The notes under the pieces were generated by a model. It saw only the letters and a list, made by a program, of their open reading frames with translations, did not search any database and had not been told where the DNA came from. Below, piece after piece: positions 47,713 to 55,852 of a stretch of DNA of 64,000 bases. Position 1 is the stretch's first letter; the number at the start of each line of letters is the position of its first letter. The stretch is from Azomonas macrocytogenes (GTDB taxonomy: Bacteria > Pseudomonadota > Gammaproteobacteria > Pseudomonadales > Pseudomonadaceae), in contig NZ_JACHXI010000006.1 of assembly GCF_014191985.1 (NCBI RefSeq), positions 124,001 to 188,000 of the forward strand, written 5' to 3'. A program made the translations under genes and the position numbers.

Positions 47713-48508
47713 CCTTTCCGCCCCCCTGATCGCGCTGCGCGATGTGCACCTGAGCTTCGCCGACACCCCGGTGCTGCGCGGCATCGACCTGGACGTGCAG
47801 CGTGGCCAGGCGGTATCCATCATCGGCCCGTCCGGCTCCGGCAAGTCCACCTTGCTGCGCTGCATCACCGGGCTGCTGCGGCCGCAGCGCGGGCAGATTC
47901 GCGTGGACGACACGGCGGTGCACGCGCTGCACAGCGATGCCGAGTTCATCGCCCTGCGCAAGCGGGTCGGCTTCGTGTTCCAGCAGTACAACCTGTTCCC
48001 GCACCTGTCGGTGCTGGAAAACCTGACCATCGCCCCCTGCAAGGTGCTGGGCCGCGAGCGCCGCGAGGCGCAGGACGAGGCCCTGCGCCTGCTCGGCAAG
48101 GTGTGCCTGGAACACAAGGCGCGCGCCTATCCCGGCGAGCTGTCCGGCGGCCAGCAGCAGCGGGTGGCCATCGCCCGGGCGCTGGCCATGCGCCCGGAGC
48201 TGATCCTGTTCGACGAGGTGACCTCGGCGCTCGACCCGGAGACGGTCGGCGAGGTGCTGCGGGTGATCCGCGAACTGATCGAGGAGGGCATGACCTGCGT
48301 GCTGGTCACTCACGAAATGCGCTTCGCCGAGGAGATCAGCGATGCGGTGTATTTCACCGAGCACGGCGTGATCGTCGAACACGGCAGCCCCCGGCAACTG
48401 TTCAACGAGCCGCGCAGTCCGCGCACCCGCGCCTTTCTCCAGCACACGCTGGGGCGCGGCGAACAGGATCGGCGGCCGTTCGTCCCGGCCGTCGCGGCCG
48501 CACGCTGA
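47699..48508 (+). CDS. Amino-acid ABC transporter ATP-binding protein
   Basis: A 269-residue ATPase of the polar amino-acid importer. Walker A SIIGPSGSGKSTLLRC is near residue 39, the Q-loop is VFQQYNLFPHLSVLENL, the signature is LSGGQQQRVAIARALAM and Walker B is LILFDEVTSALDPETVGEVL, followed by the H-loop VTHEMRFAEE. It overlaps the permease gene by 14 bases. All ATPase motifs are intact. Confidence 0.92.
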   Translation: MPSADLSAPLIALRDVHLSFADTPVLRGIDLDVQRGQAVSIIGPSGSGKSTLLRCITGLLRPQRGQIRVDDTAVHALHSDAEFIALRKRVGFVFQQYNLFPHLSVLENLTIAPCKVLGRERREAQDEALRLLGKVCLEHKARAYPGELSGGQQQRVAIARALAMRPELILFDEVTSALDPETVGEVLRVIRELIEEGMTCVLVTHEMRFAEEISDAVYFTEHGVIVEHGSPRQLFNEPRSPRTRAFLQHTLGRGEQDRRPFVPAVAAAR

Positions 48509-48581
48509 TCGACGATTTCAAGGATTTCACCCGATGGCCCGCAAAAGCCGTCGCCAACCACCCCAGATAAGGAAAAAACCC

Positions 48582-49190
48582 ATGAGTAGCAAAGAAGTCG
48601 GTCAGGCGGTCGCCGCTCTTCTCGAGCAGGTGCGTGCGATCCAGGCGCGCGGCATCGACCGGGAGAGCCTGCCGGAAATCGTCAGCCTGCTGGAGAAGCT
48701 GGCCGAGCGTCGCGATTTCTTCAACTTCGCCAGCTTTCCGCCACCGGCTGCGGCTGCCAGCGAAGGCAAGACTGCGATCCGCTATCGCCTCAACGACGAT
48801 GGCGACGACAGCCCGACGCTGTACCTGAATTCCCTGCTGCCGGGCAAGCAGACGCCGCCGCATAACCACGAGACCTGGGCGATCATCGTCGCGGTCGAGG
48901 GCACCGAGTTCAACCGGGTCTACCTGCGCACCGACGACGGCAGCGATCCGGAATTCGCCACGCTGCAACTGGAGCGCGAAATCACCGTACAGCCCGGCGC
49001 GCCTATCGCCTTCCTCGGCGACGACATCCACGACATCCGCGTCGAGGGCGAGCGGCCGACACTGCACTTCCACCTCTACGGCCGCCCGCTGGAGGCGCTG
49101 AGCGGACGTTTCGCCGTACAGCCCGACGGCCGGCTGAAAAACTACAACCGCAACCATATGGAGCCTTCGGCAGCGGTCGTCTACGCATGA
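48582..49190 (+). CDS. Cysteine-dioxygenase-like cupin (thiol dioxygenase candidate)
   Basis: A 202-residue protein with the cysteine dioxygenase-type cupin pattern. PPHNHETWAIIVAVEGTEF gives His94 and His96, and GDDIHDIRVEG gives His150, together a 3-His iron site. HFHLYG at residues 162-167 places a Tyr166 like the catalytic Tyr of the family. The Cys that crosslinks to it in mammalian enzymes is replaced (Ile101 in my alignment by eye). The enzyme would add O2 to a thiol to form a sulfinate: cysteine, 3-mercaptopropionate or another thiol. The ATG has an AAGGA site. It overlaps the GST gene. Confidence 0.78.
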   Translation: MSSKEVGQAVAALLEQVRAIQARGIDRESLPEIVSLLEKLAERRDFFNFASFPPPAAAASEGKTAIRYRLNDDGDDSPTLYLNSLLPGKQTPPHNHETWAIIVAVEGTEFNRVYLRTDDGSDPEFATLQLEREITVQPGAPIAFLGDDIHDIRVEGERPTLHFHLYGRPLEALSGRFAVQPDGRLKNYNRNHMEPSAAVVYA

Positions 49191-49828
49191 TCGATCTCTA
49201 CTACTGGCCGACCGCCAACGGCCTCAAGGCGGCCATCCTGCTGGAAGAGCTGGGCCTGGAGCATCGCCTGCTGCCGGTGAACATCCGCGCCGGCGAACAA
49301 CAAGACACGGCCTTCCAGCGCATCAGCGCCAACGGACGCATCCCGGCCATCGTCGATCACGCGCCGCAGGGTGGCGGCGAACCCTTCGCGTTGTTCGAGT
49401 CCGGCGCCATTCTGGGCTATCTGGCCGACAAGACCGGGCGCTTCCAGGACGACCGTCATCGGGTGCAGGAATGGCTGTTCTGGCAGGCCGGGCACATCAC
49501 GCCTTACCTCAGCCAGTTGCAGGTGTTCCGCGAGCGGGCGCCGGAGCCGCTGCCCTACGCGCTGGAACTGCTCGACAAGGAGGCCGAGCGGCTGTACGGC
49601 GTGCTGGAGCGGCGCCTGGGCGAGGTGGATTACGTCGCTGGCGCCTATTCGATCGCCGACATGGCGATCTTCCCGTGGATCCAGCCGCAGCGTCAGGGCC
49701 GGAGCCTCGCCGACTACCCACGGATTGATGCCTGGCGCGAACGCCTGAAAGCGCGACCGGCCGTCCAGCGCGCCTATGCCAAGGGGCGCGAACTGGCACC
49801 GGCGGAGCGTTCCCTGGCTCTCGAATGA
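49187..49828 (+). CDS. YfcG/Ure2p-like glutathione transferase (disulfide reductase type)
   Basis: A 213-residue GST. The start IDLYYWPTANGLKAAILLEEL, then RISANGRIPAIVDHAP and FESGAILGYLADKTGRF resemble E. coli YfcG, a nu-class GST that reduces disulfides with glutathione. The C-terminal helical domain ends with a YSIADMAIFPWIQ motif. It is coupled to the cupin gene (ATGA). In this operon it may reduce an imported disulfide or handle glutathione persulfide. Substrate is inferred from the context. Confidence 0.82.
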   Translation: MIDLYYWPTANGLKAAILLEELGLEHRLLPVNIRAGEQQDTAFQRISANGRIPAIVDHAPQGGGEPFALFESGAILGYLADKTGRFQDDRHRVQEWLFWQAGHITPYLSQLQVFRERAPEPLPYALELLDKEAERLYGVLERRLGEVDYVAGAYSIADMAIFPWIQPQRQGRSLADYPRIDAWRERLKARPAVQRAYAKGRELAPAERSLALE

Positions 49829-49858
49829 GGGCCATCTTTTTATGCAGACGAGACTCTC

Positions 49859-51451
49859 ATGACCCAGACCATAACGCCGCAGCAGTTGCAGCAATGGCTG
49901 CACAACGGGCGGGAAATCGCCCTGTTCGATGTACGCGAACACGGACAGTACGGTGCGGCGCACCTCTTCTATGGCGTGTCGCTGCCCTATAGCCGGCTGG
50001 AGCTGGATGCCGTGCGACTGGCGCCGAACCCGGCGGTACGCCTGGTGATCTGCGACGAAACCGGCGGCGCACTGGCCGAGCGTGCCGCCCAGCGCTTGCA
50101 GGCGCTGGGCTACCAGCGGCTGCACATCCTCGAAGGCGGCGTCCAGGGCTGGCGGGCCGCCGGCTTCGAGCTGTTCGCCGGGGTCAACGTGCCGTCCAAG
50201 GCGTTCGGCGAGCAGGTCGAGCTGGCCTGCGCCACGCCGCACATCTCGGCACCCGAGCTGGCCGCCCGGCAGGCGCGCGGCGAGCGGCTGCTGGTACTGG
50301 ACGGCCGGCCGTTCGAGGAATACCACAAGATGAACATTCCCGGTGCCATCTGTTGTCCCAACGGCGAACTGGGCTACCGGCTGGGCGATCTGCTTGCCGA
50401 CGAACGGACCACCATCGTGGTCAACTGTGCCGGGCGCACGCGCAGCATCATCGGTGCGCAGACCCTGATCAACCTGGGGGTGAAGAATCCCGTCTACGCG
50501 CTGGAAAACGGCACCCAGGGCTGGTTCCTCGCCGACCTGCCGCTGGAACACGGCAGCACGCGGCGCTACCCGGAATCGACCCATCCGACCGGTCTCGCCG
50601 AACGACGCGAGGCCGCGCAGCGACTGGCGGCGCGGGCCGGGGTGCGTGCGCTGACAGCGGAGCAGGTGGCGGCCTGGGCCGACGATCCGCAGCGCAGCCT
50701 GTTCCTCCTCGATGTGCGCAGCGCCGAGGAATTCGCCGCCGGCAGCCTGGCGGGCGCCCGCCACGCGCCGGGCGGGCAATTGATCCAGGCAACCGACCAG
50801 TATATCGGCGTGCGCCAGGCGCGGATCGTGTTGTTCGATGCCGAAGACATCCGCGCACCCATCGTAGCCAGTTGGCTGCGCCAGGCGGGCCATGATGCCC
50901 ATGTGCTGGCCGATGGCTTGGGCAGCAGGTTGGCGATGCCAGACCGCGCGCCGGCATTCGAGCCGCCGGTGGTGGCGGAAGTGGATACTGCGACCCTGGT
51001 GGATGAACTGGCACGGGATGCCGTGCGGCTGTTCGACCTGCGCCCGAGCATGGCCTACCGCGCTGTGCATATAAAAGGTGCGAACTGGTCGATTCGCCCG
51101 CTGCTGGCTGCCGCCGCGGCCGGCGAAACGCGTCCGCTGCGGCTGCTCGCCGACGATCCGCAGCTCGCGCATCTGGCCGCCCTGGAGTTGCCCGAGGCGC
51201 AGCACGAGAACGTGCGGATCTGCCGTGCCGATCCAGATCTCTGGCATGCCGCCGGACTGGCGCTGGAGGAGGGCGGCACGCAGCCGCCGGACGGGGAATG
51301 CATCGACTTCCTGTTCTTCGTCCATGACCGGCATGCCGGCAACAAGGCGGCCGCGCGCCAGTACCTGGCCTGGGAACTGGGCCTGCTGGCGCAGCTCAAT
51401 GCGCGCGAACTGGCCGCTTTCCGCCCATTGGTCGCGGAGGAACGGTCATGA
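49859..51451 (+). CDS. Four-domain rhodanese-like sulfurtransferase
   Basis: A 530-residue protein with four rhodanese-like modules (roughly 1-108, 125-235, 262-365 and 375-475) and a C-terminal extension with DFLFFVHDRHAGNK. Module 2 has a full active-site loop, VVNCAGRTRS, with Cys190. Module 1 has Cys65 in ICDETGG, a non-standard loop. Modules 3 (LFDAEDIRA) and 4 (LLADDPQ) have no cysteine and are probably structural. Resembles the thiosulfate sulfurtransferase annotated near the 3-mercaptopropionate dioxygenase gene of P. aeruginosa. It would accept sulfane sulfur from persulfides or mercaptopyruvate. The next gene starts at an ATGA overlap. Confidence 0.82.
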   Translation: MTQTITPQQLQQWLHNGREIALFDVREHGQYGAAHLFYGVSLPYSRLELDAVRLAPNPAVRLVICDETGGALAERAAQRLQALGYQRLHILEGGVQGWRAAGFELFAGVNVPSKAFGEQVELACATPHISAPELAARQARGERLLVLDGRPFEEYHKMNIPGAICCPNGELGYRLGDLLADERTTIVVNCAGRTRSIIGAQTLINLGVKNPVYALENGTQGWFLADLPLEHGSTRRYPESTHPTGLAERREAAQRLAARAGVRALTAEQVAAWADDPQRSLFLLDVRSAEEFAAGSLAGARHAPGGQLIQATDQYIGVRQARIVLFDAEDIRAPIVASWLRQAGHDAHVLADGLGSRLAMPDRAPAFEPPVVAEVDTATLVDELARDAVRLFDLRPSMAYRAVHIKGANWSIRPLLAAAAAGETRPLRLLADDPQLAHLAALELPEAQHENVRICRADPDLWHAAGLALEEGGTQPPDGECIDFLFFVHDRHAGNKAAARQYLAWELGLLAQLNARELAAFRPLVAEERS

Positions 51452-52617
51452 GCGACGACCCGCGTACCCGTCTGGTGCACGCCGCCCGGCCGCCGAAAGG
51501 CTCCGGCGGGCGCCCGGTCAATCCGCCGCTGACGCGCCTGAGCACCGTGCTGTTCGACAGCGTCGGGGAAATGCAGGCAGTCCGTGGCCGCCGCGACAGC
51601 GAGCGCGTCCTGAGCTACGACGCCCGCGGCAACCCGACCGCCTTCGCTTTGGAGGATCTGATCAGCGAACTGGAAGGCGGTTACCGCACCAAGCTGTTCC
51701 CCACCGGGCTGGCCGCGGCAGCGCAGGCGCTGCTGAGTTACCTGCGGCCGGGCGATCACGTATTGATCACCGAATCGGTCTATGCGCCGGTGCGCCGCGT
51801 GGCCCGCGAACTGCTCGAACCCTTCGGCATCGAGGTCGGCTATTTCGCCCCGGACGGCCGGGATCTCGAAGCGCACCTGCAAGCCAACACGCGCCTGGTC
51901 TACACCGAAATGCCCGGCTCGCTGCTCTACGAACTGTGCGACCTGCCGGCCATCGCCGCCCTGTGCCGGCCGCGCGGCATTCTGCTGGCGGTCGACAACA
52001 CCTGGGGCTCCGCCTACCTGTACCGGCCGCTGGCGCTGGGCGCGGACATCTCCATCATGGCGCTGACCAAGTACCTGGGCGGACACGGCGATGTGGTCAT
52101 GGGTAGCGTCTGCACCCGCGAGGAGGTCTGGCAACCGCTGTCGCGCCTGAGCGATGCCCTCGGCATCACCGTCAGCCCGGACGATGCTTGGCTGGTGCTG
52201 CGCGGCGCACGGACGCTGGCGGCACGCCTGGAAGTGCATGAACGTCAGGCGCTGGAAATCGCCCGCTGGTTGCAGCGGCGCCCGGAGGTCGGTCGCGTCT
52301 ACCATCCGGCCTTGCCCGAGCACCCAGGCCACGCGCTCTGGCGCCGCGATTTCACCGGCAGCAACGGGCTGCTGTCGTTCGAATTCGCCGAGGATGACCC
52401 GGCGCTGGCCGCCCGCTTCATTGATGCGCTGCGCCTGTTCGGCATCGGCGCCTCCTGGGGCGGCTACGAAAGCCTGGCGATCCTCGCCGAACTGAGCGGA
52501 CGCGGCGCCTTGCCGACGACCTCCAGTTGCATCGTGCGTCTGCATATCGGCCTGGACGACAGCGCTTCCCTGATCGCCGATTTGGAACAGGCGCTGGCGG
52601 TAACGACGGCTCGCTGA
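51448..52617 (+). CDS. Cystathionine lyase/synthase-type PLP enzyme
   Basis: A 389-residue Cys/Met-metabolism PLP enzyme. The text RLVHAARPP, RGNPTAFALEDLISELEGG and TGLAAAAQALLSYL is typical. AVDNTWGSAYLYRPLALGADISIMALTKYLGGHGDVVMGS holds the PLP-binding Lys (near residue 209). Pattern and start (DPRTRLVHAARPP) favour a MetC-like beta-lyase, but gamma-lyase or synthase activity cannot be excluded. Final gene of the organosulfur operon. It would release a thiol or persulfide from a thioether or disulfide amino acid such as cystathionine, lanthionine or cystine. Confidence 0.86.
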   Translation: MSDDPRTRLVHAARPPKGSGGRPVNPPLTRLSTVLFDSVGEMQAVRGRRDSERVLSYDARGNPTAFALEDLISELEGGYRTKLFPTGLAAAAQALLSYLRPGDHVLITESVYAPVRRVARELLEPFGIEVGYFAPDGRDLEAHLQANTRLVYTEMPGSLLYELCDLPAIAALCRPRGILLAVDNTWGSAYLYRPLALGADISIMALTKYLGGHGDVVMGSVCTREEVWQPLSRLSDALGITVSPDDAWLVLRGARTLAARLEVHERQALEIARWLQRRPEVGRVYHPALPEHPGHALWRRDFTGSNGLLSFEFAEDDPALAARFIDALRLFGIGASWGGYESLAILAELSGRGALPTTSSCIVRLHIGLDDSASLIADLEQALAVTTAR

Positions 52618-52700
52618 GCCACTGGCTCAATCTTGCCTATTTACGATGGCGTGAATTTAACGGCCGAATTAATAGTATTCCAGCGGAACAAGGACATCCT

Positions 52701-53110
52701 ATGCCTGACCTTCTTTTGTCCAACGGTACGCACCTGCATTATCAGTGTCATGGTAGAGGACCTGCCCTACTTGCTCTGGCACCCGGCGGGTTACATTCAC
52801 GCTCCGAACTCTGGGCGTACGTGAAGACGGTACACCTCGTGGCATTGTTGATCCGCGACAAGCCTTTGCCGACCGTTACACTGTGATCAGTGTTGATCAG
52901 CGTAATGCCGGTCGTTCCATGGCACCGATCACAGCCAGGGACGGGTGGGATAACTATGCTATTGATAATTTGCTACTAATGGATTCTCTGGGCATCGACC
53001 ACTTTCACGTGCTAGGGGCCTGCATCGGGCCTTCCTTTGCGCTTAAGCTGATCGAGCTCGTACCGGATCGAGTGTCGAGTGCAGTATTGCAGCAGCCGAT
53101 CCGCCAACAA
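52701..53110 (+). pseudogene. Broken alpha/beta-hydrolase gene
   Basis: The start (LLLSNGTHLHYQCHGRGPALLALAPGG) and a second-frame segment (DGTPRGIVDPRQAFADRYTVISVDQRNAGRS, then HVLGACIGPSFALKLIELVPD) are both alpha/beta-hydrolase fold text, with the GxSxG-like nucleophile elbow altered to GACIG. The frame shifts near 52826, and the fold stops at about 53092, leaving the last 60% absent. It is AT-richer than the operon before it. A remnant of a larger gene cut by a rearrangement at the island edge is the likely explanation. Confidence 0.72.
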
Positions 53111-53245
53111 CGTTGTATTGCGCAGTGAGTCCTTTGCCACTTGGGCCGGGGGCTTACGCCACCGCGGACTGTTGTCAACAGGCCCTACATCAGTTCCGCT
53201 CAGTCGATGGTGCGCCACTTTCAGACGGTGCCCTGGAGGTTTGCC

Positions 53246-54043
53246 ATGTCCACTCTGCCTGTCCTGTTCGTTTCCCACGGTGCGCCGACTTTCGCTCTCG
53301 AGCCGGGGTTGGCCGGGCCGTTGCTCGCCGCGCTGGGGCGCAACTTGCCCGAGCCGGAAGCGGTGCTGGTGGTTTCGCCGCACTGGATGACCCAGGGCGA
53401 CGTCATGGTGACTGGCACGGCGCAGCCGGAGACCATCCACGACTTCGGCGGCTTTGCCCGGCAACTCTACGAGCTGGAATATCCGGCGCCAGGGCATCCG
53501 CAGCTCGCGGCGCGTACCGTGGAACTGCTGCGCCAGGCCGGCTGGCAAGCCGGGCTCGACAGGCAGCGCGGCCTTGACCATGGCGCCTGGGTACCCTTGC
53601 TGCACCTGCTGCCGAAGGCGAAGGTGCCGGTCTTCCAGGTTTCGCTGCCTTATCCATTACGTCCACAGGATGCCTTTCGGTTCGGACAGGCATTGGCTCC
53701 GCTACGTGAAGAGGGTGTGCTACTCGTCTGCTCGGGCAGCCTGACCCATAATCTGCATGAATGGCGCCGCCGCCCCGATAGTGAAGCTGCCTATGTGAAG
53801 GCATTCGCTACCTGGGTACGGGAAGCGCTGGCGGCTGGTGATACACGGCGCCTGGTGGACTATGTGCACCTGGCACCGGAAGCCGAGCGCGCTCACCCCA
53901 CCGATGAGCATTTCTTGCCGCTGCTGGTGGCGTTGGGTGCCCGGCGTGCCGACGATGCGCTGCAAGTGCTGGATGGCGGCATTGTCCACGGCGTCCTGGC
54001 GATGGATTCCTATTTGTTCGGCCAGGCGTGTGCCGCTGCTTGA
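53246..54043 (+). CDS. DODA-type (YgiD/LigB) extradiol dioxygenase
   Basis: A 265-residue class III extradiol dioxygenase-like enzyme. The metal His candidates are FVSHGAP (residue 10 area), VSPHWMT, GLDHGAWVPLLHL and HPTDEHFLPLLVALG, as in DODA/YgiD proteins that open catechol rings such as DOPA with zinc or iron. The ATG at 53246 has a GGAGG-type site (CCTGGAGGT). It is alone on the far side of the hydrolase remnant and probably belongs to the ancestral chromosome. Confidence 0.88.
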   Translation: MSTLPVLFVSHGAPTFALEPGLAGPLLAALGRNLPEPEAVLVVSPHWMTQGDVMVTGTAQPETIHDFGGFARQLYELEYPAPGHPQLAARTVELLRQAGWQAGLDRQRGLDHGAWVPLLHLLPKAKVPVFQVSLPYPLRPQDAFRFGQALAPLREEGVLLVCSGSLTHNLHEWRRRPDSEAAYVKAFATWVREALAAGDTRRLVDYVHLAPEAERAHPTDEHFLPLLVALGARRADDALQVLDGGIVHGVLAMDSYLFGQACAAA

Positions 54044-54113
54044 GAGAGGCACCGCCTTTCCCTGCTGCCGGCTTGGCTTGTCCGCTCTGGGTGTGCTCGG
54101 TAGACTCGGGCGC

Positions 54114-54497
54114 ATGAAGATCTTTCTGCGCCTTTTCCTCATGCTGTTGCTCGGCCTCGCATTGCCCCTCAATGGCATGGCGAGTGCCTTGGCATCCGTG
54201 CAGCCCTGCCTGCAGCAGCATGGGCAGACGCATGCCATGCACGGCAGCATGAATGCCGATCTGCAGATGGCCGCAGGCACGCACGATTGTTGCGATCACC
54301 AGAAGGGGTCGCAAAAGGTGCAGAAAGAGATGGTCAAACTGTGCAAGCATGGCCACGAGTGCAAGTCGAGTAATCCCCTGCAAGTCTCGGTGATCCGGTC
54401 GCCGTTATTGCCGCCAGCCCGTTTCGGCGCGCCTTCCTTCAGTTTCGCTGCTCCCTTGCCTGCCTTCGATTCCTTCTGGCGCCCTCCGCGCGCCTGA
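54114..54497 (+). CDS. Cys/His-rich exported protein, probable copper-related (CopL-like)
   Basis: A 127-residue protein with a signal peptide (MKIFLRLFLMLLLGLALPLNGMASA) and metal-ligand-rich text in the mature part: CLQQHGQTHAMHGSMN, THDCCDHQKG, and KLCKHGHECKS. It is the first gene before cusCBA-cusF on the same strand, 102 bases upstream of cusC. Similar small proteins precede copper systems in other genomes (CopL-type). A role in periplasmic copper binding or sensing is inferred. Confidence 0.68.
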   Translation: MKIFLRLFLMLLLGLALPLNGMASALASVQPCLQQHGQTHAMHGSMNADLQMAAGTHDCCDHQKGSQKVQKEMVKLCKHGHECKSSNPLQVSVIRSPLLPPARFGAPSFSFAAPLPAFDSFWRPPRA

Positions 54498-54598
54498 TTC
54501 CTGTCGTGTCCTGAATTCCGTCCAGCAGCCTCTTTGGCTGCCGGCGAGTTTGCGTGTCGCCATCTGGCACGCATTGGATCATCACTGGAATCCCGATC

Positions 54599-55852
54599 AT
54601 GCCCTTTCGATCCTTCAGGGGCCGCCCGTGCGTGGCCGCTCTGTTGGCGGGCGCGCTGGCCTGGCCCTGGCCGGCCGCCGCCCTGACTCTCGATGAAGCC
54701 TTGCGCCTGGCCGAACGCGAGGCCCCGACGCTCGCGGCCCAGGCCGCCAGTCAGCAGGCCGCCCGTAGCGCAGCCATTCCCGCCGGCGAGCTGCCGGACC
54801 CCAAACTGACCCTGGGCGTGCAGAATCTGCCCATCGAGGAAGACGACCGCTGGAGTGTCAACCGTGACTCCATGAGCATGCGCATGATCGGCGTCATGCA
54901 GGAAATGACCAACGGCGACAAGCGCCAGGCCCGGGTCGAAGTGGCCCAGGCCGGGATCGAGGTGGCGGATGCCGAGCAGCGTATCGCCCTGCTCACCGTG
55001 CGCCGGCAGACCGCCCTGGCCTGGATCGCCAATCTGGCGGTCGAGCGCAAGCTGGCGTTGTTCCAGGAGCTTTATACGGAGAACCGCCTGTTCGAGCGCA
55101 CCGTGCGGGCGCGAATCGCCGGGGGGAAAGGGCTAGCCGCCGATGCTGTGCTGCCGCGTCAGGAAAAAGCCCTGTTGGACGAACAGCAAGATGAACTGCA
55201 GCAAGCCCGCAGCAGTGCCCGTGCGGCGTTGCGCCGCTGGATCGGCGCGGCCGCCGGGCAAGTGCTACAGGGTGATTGGCCGCGCTGGCCGACTGATACC
55301 GCGCACTACCAACACAATCTGCAGCGTCACCCGGAACTGGCTGTGTTCGCACCGCAGACGCGCCAGGCCGAGGCACGCGTGCGGGAGGCCATTGCCGCGA
55401 AGAAACCGGACTGGGGCTGGGAGCTGGATTACCTCAAGCGTGGCAACCACTACAGCGACATGGTGAATCTGAAGTTCACCTTCGACCTGCCGTTGTTCAC
55501 TGGTTCGCGCCAGGATCCGAAGATCGCCGTCGAGCGTGCCCGCGTCACCCAACTGGAAGCCGAGCGTGAAGCGCGGGTGCGCGAGCACACCTGGGCGCTG
55601 GAAGACGAGCTGGCCGGCTACCAGCGCCTGGACCAGGCCTTGAAACGCCTCGACCAGACCCTGCTGCCGCTGGCCGAGGAAAAGGTCCGCCTGGCGCTGG
55701 CCGACTACAGCGGCGGCAAAGGCTCGCTGGAGGCGGTGGTCGAGGCCCGCCAGGAACGGATACGCACATGCCTGCGGCGCATCGACCTTGCCGAACAATA
55801 CGCCGCCAGCGGCGCCGGCCTGCATTTCGCCTTCGGAGATATCGAGCCATGA
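54599..55852 (+). CDS. cusC: Outer-membrane channel of copper/silver RND efflux (CusC-like)
   Basis: A 417-residue TolC-family protein. The signal peptide ends in WPWPAAA, and the mature start ALTLDEALRLAEREAPTLAAQAASQQAA is typical. The two repeats of TolC helices contain EAEREARVREHTWALEDEL and RLDQTLLPLAEEKVRLALADYSGGKGSL. It forms the outer-membrane exit duct for the CusBA pump. It overlaps cusB by ATGA. CzcC-type alternatives share the fold; the operon decides. Confidence 0.85.
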   Translation: MPFRSFRGRPCVAALLAGALAWPWPAAALTLDEALRLAEREAPTLAAQAASQQAARSAAIPAGELPDPKLTLGVQNLPIEEDDRWSVNRDSMSMRMIGVMQEMTNGDKRQARVEVAQAGIEVADAEQRIALLTVRRQTALAWIANLAVERKLALFQELYTENRLFERTVRARIAGGKGLAADAVLPRQEKALLDEQQDELQQARSSARAALRRWIGAAAGQVLQGDWPRWPTDTAHYQHNLQRHPELAVFAPQTRQAEARVREAIAAKKPDWGWELDYLKRGNHYSDMVNLKFTFDLPLFTGSRQDPKIAVERARVTQLEAEREARVREHTWALEDELAGYQRLDQALKRLDQTLLPLAEEKVRLALADYSGGKGSLEAVVEARQERIRTCLRRIDLAEQYAASGAGLHFAFGDIEP

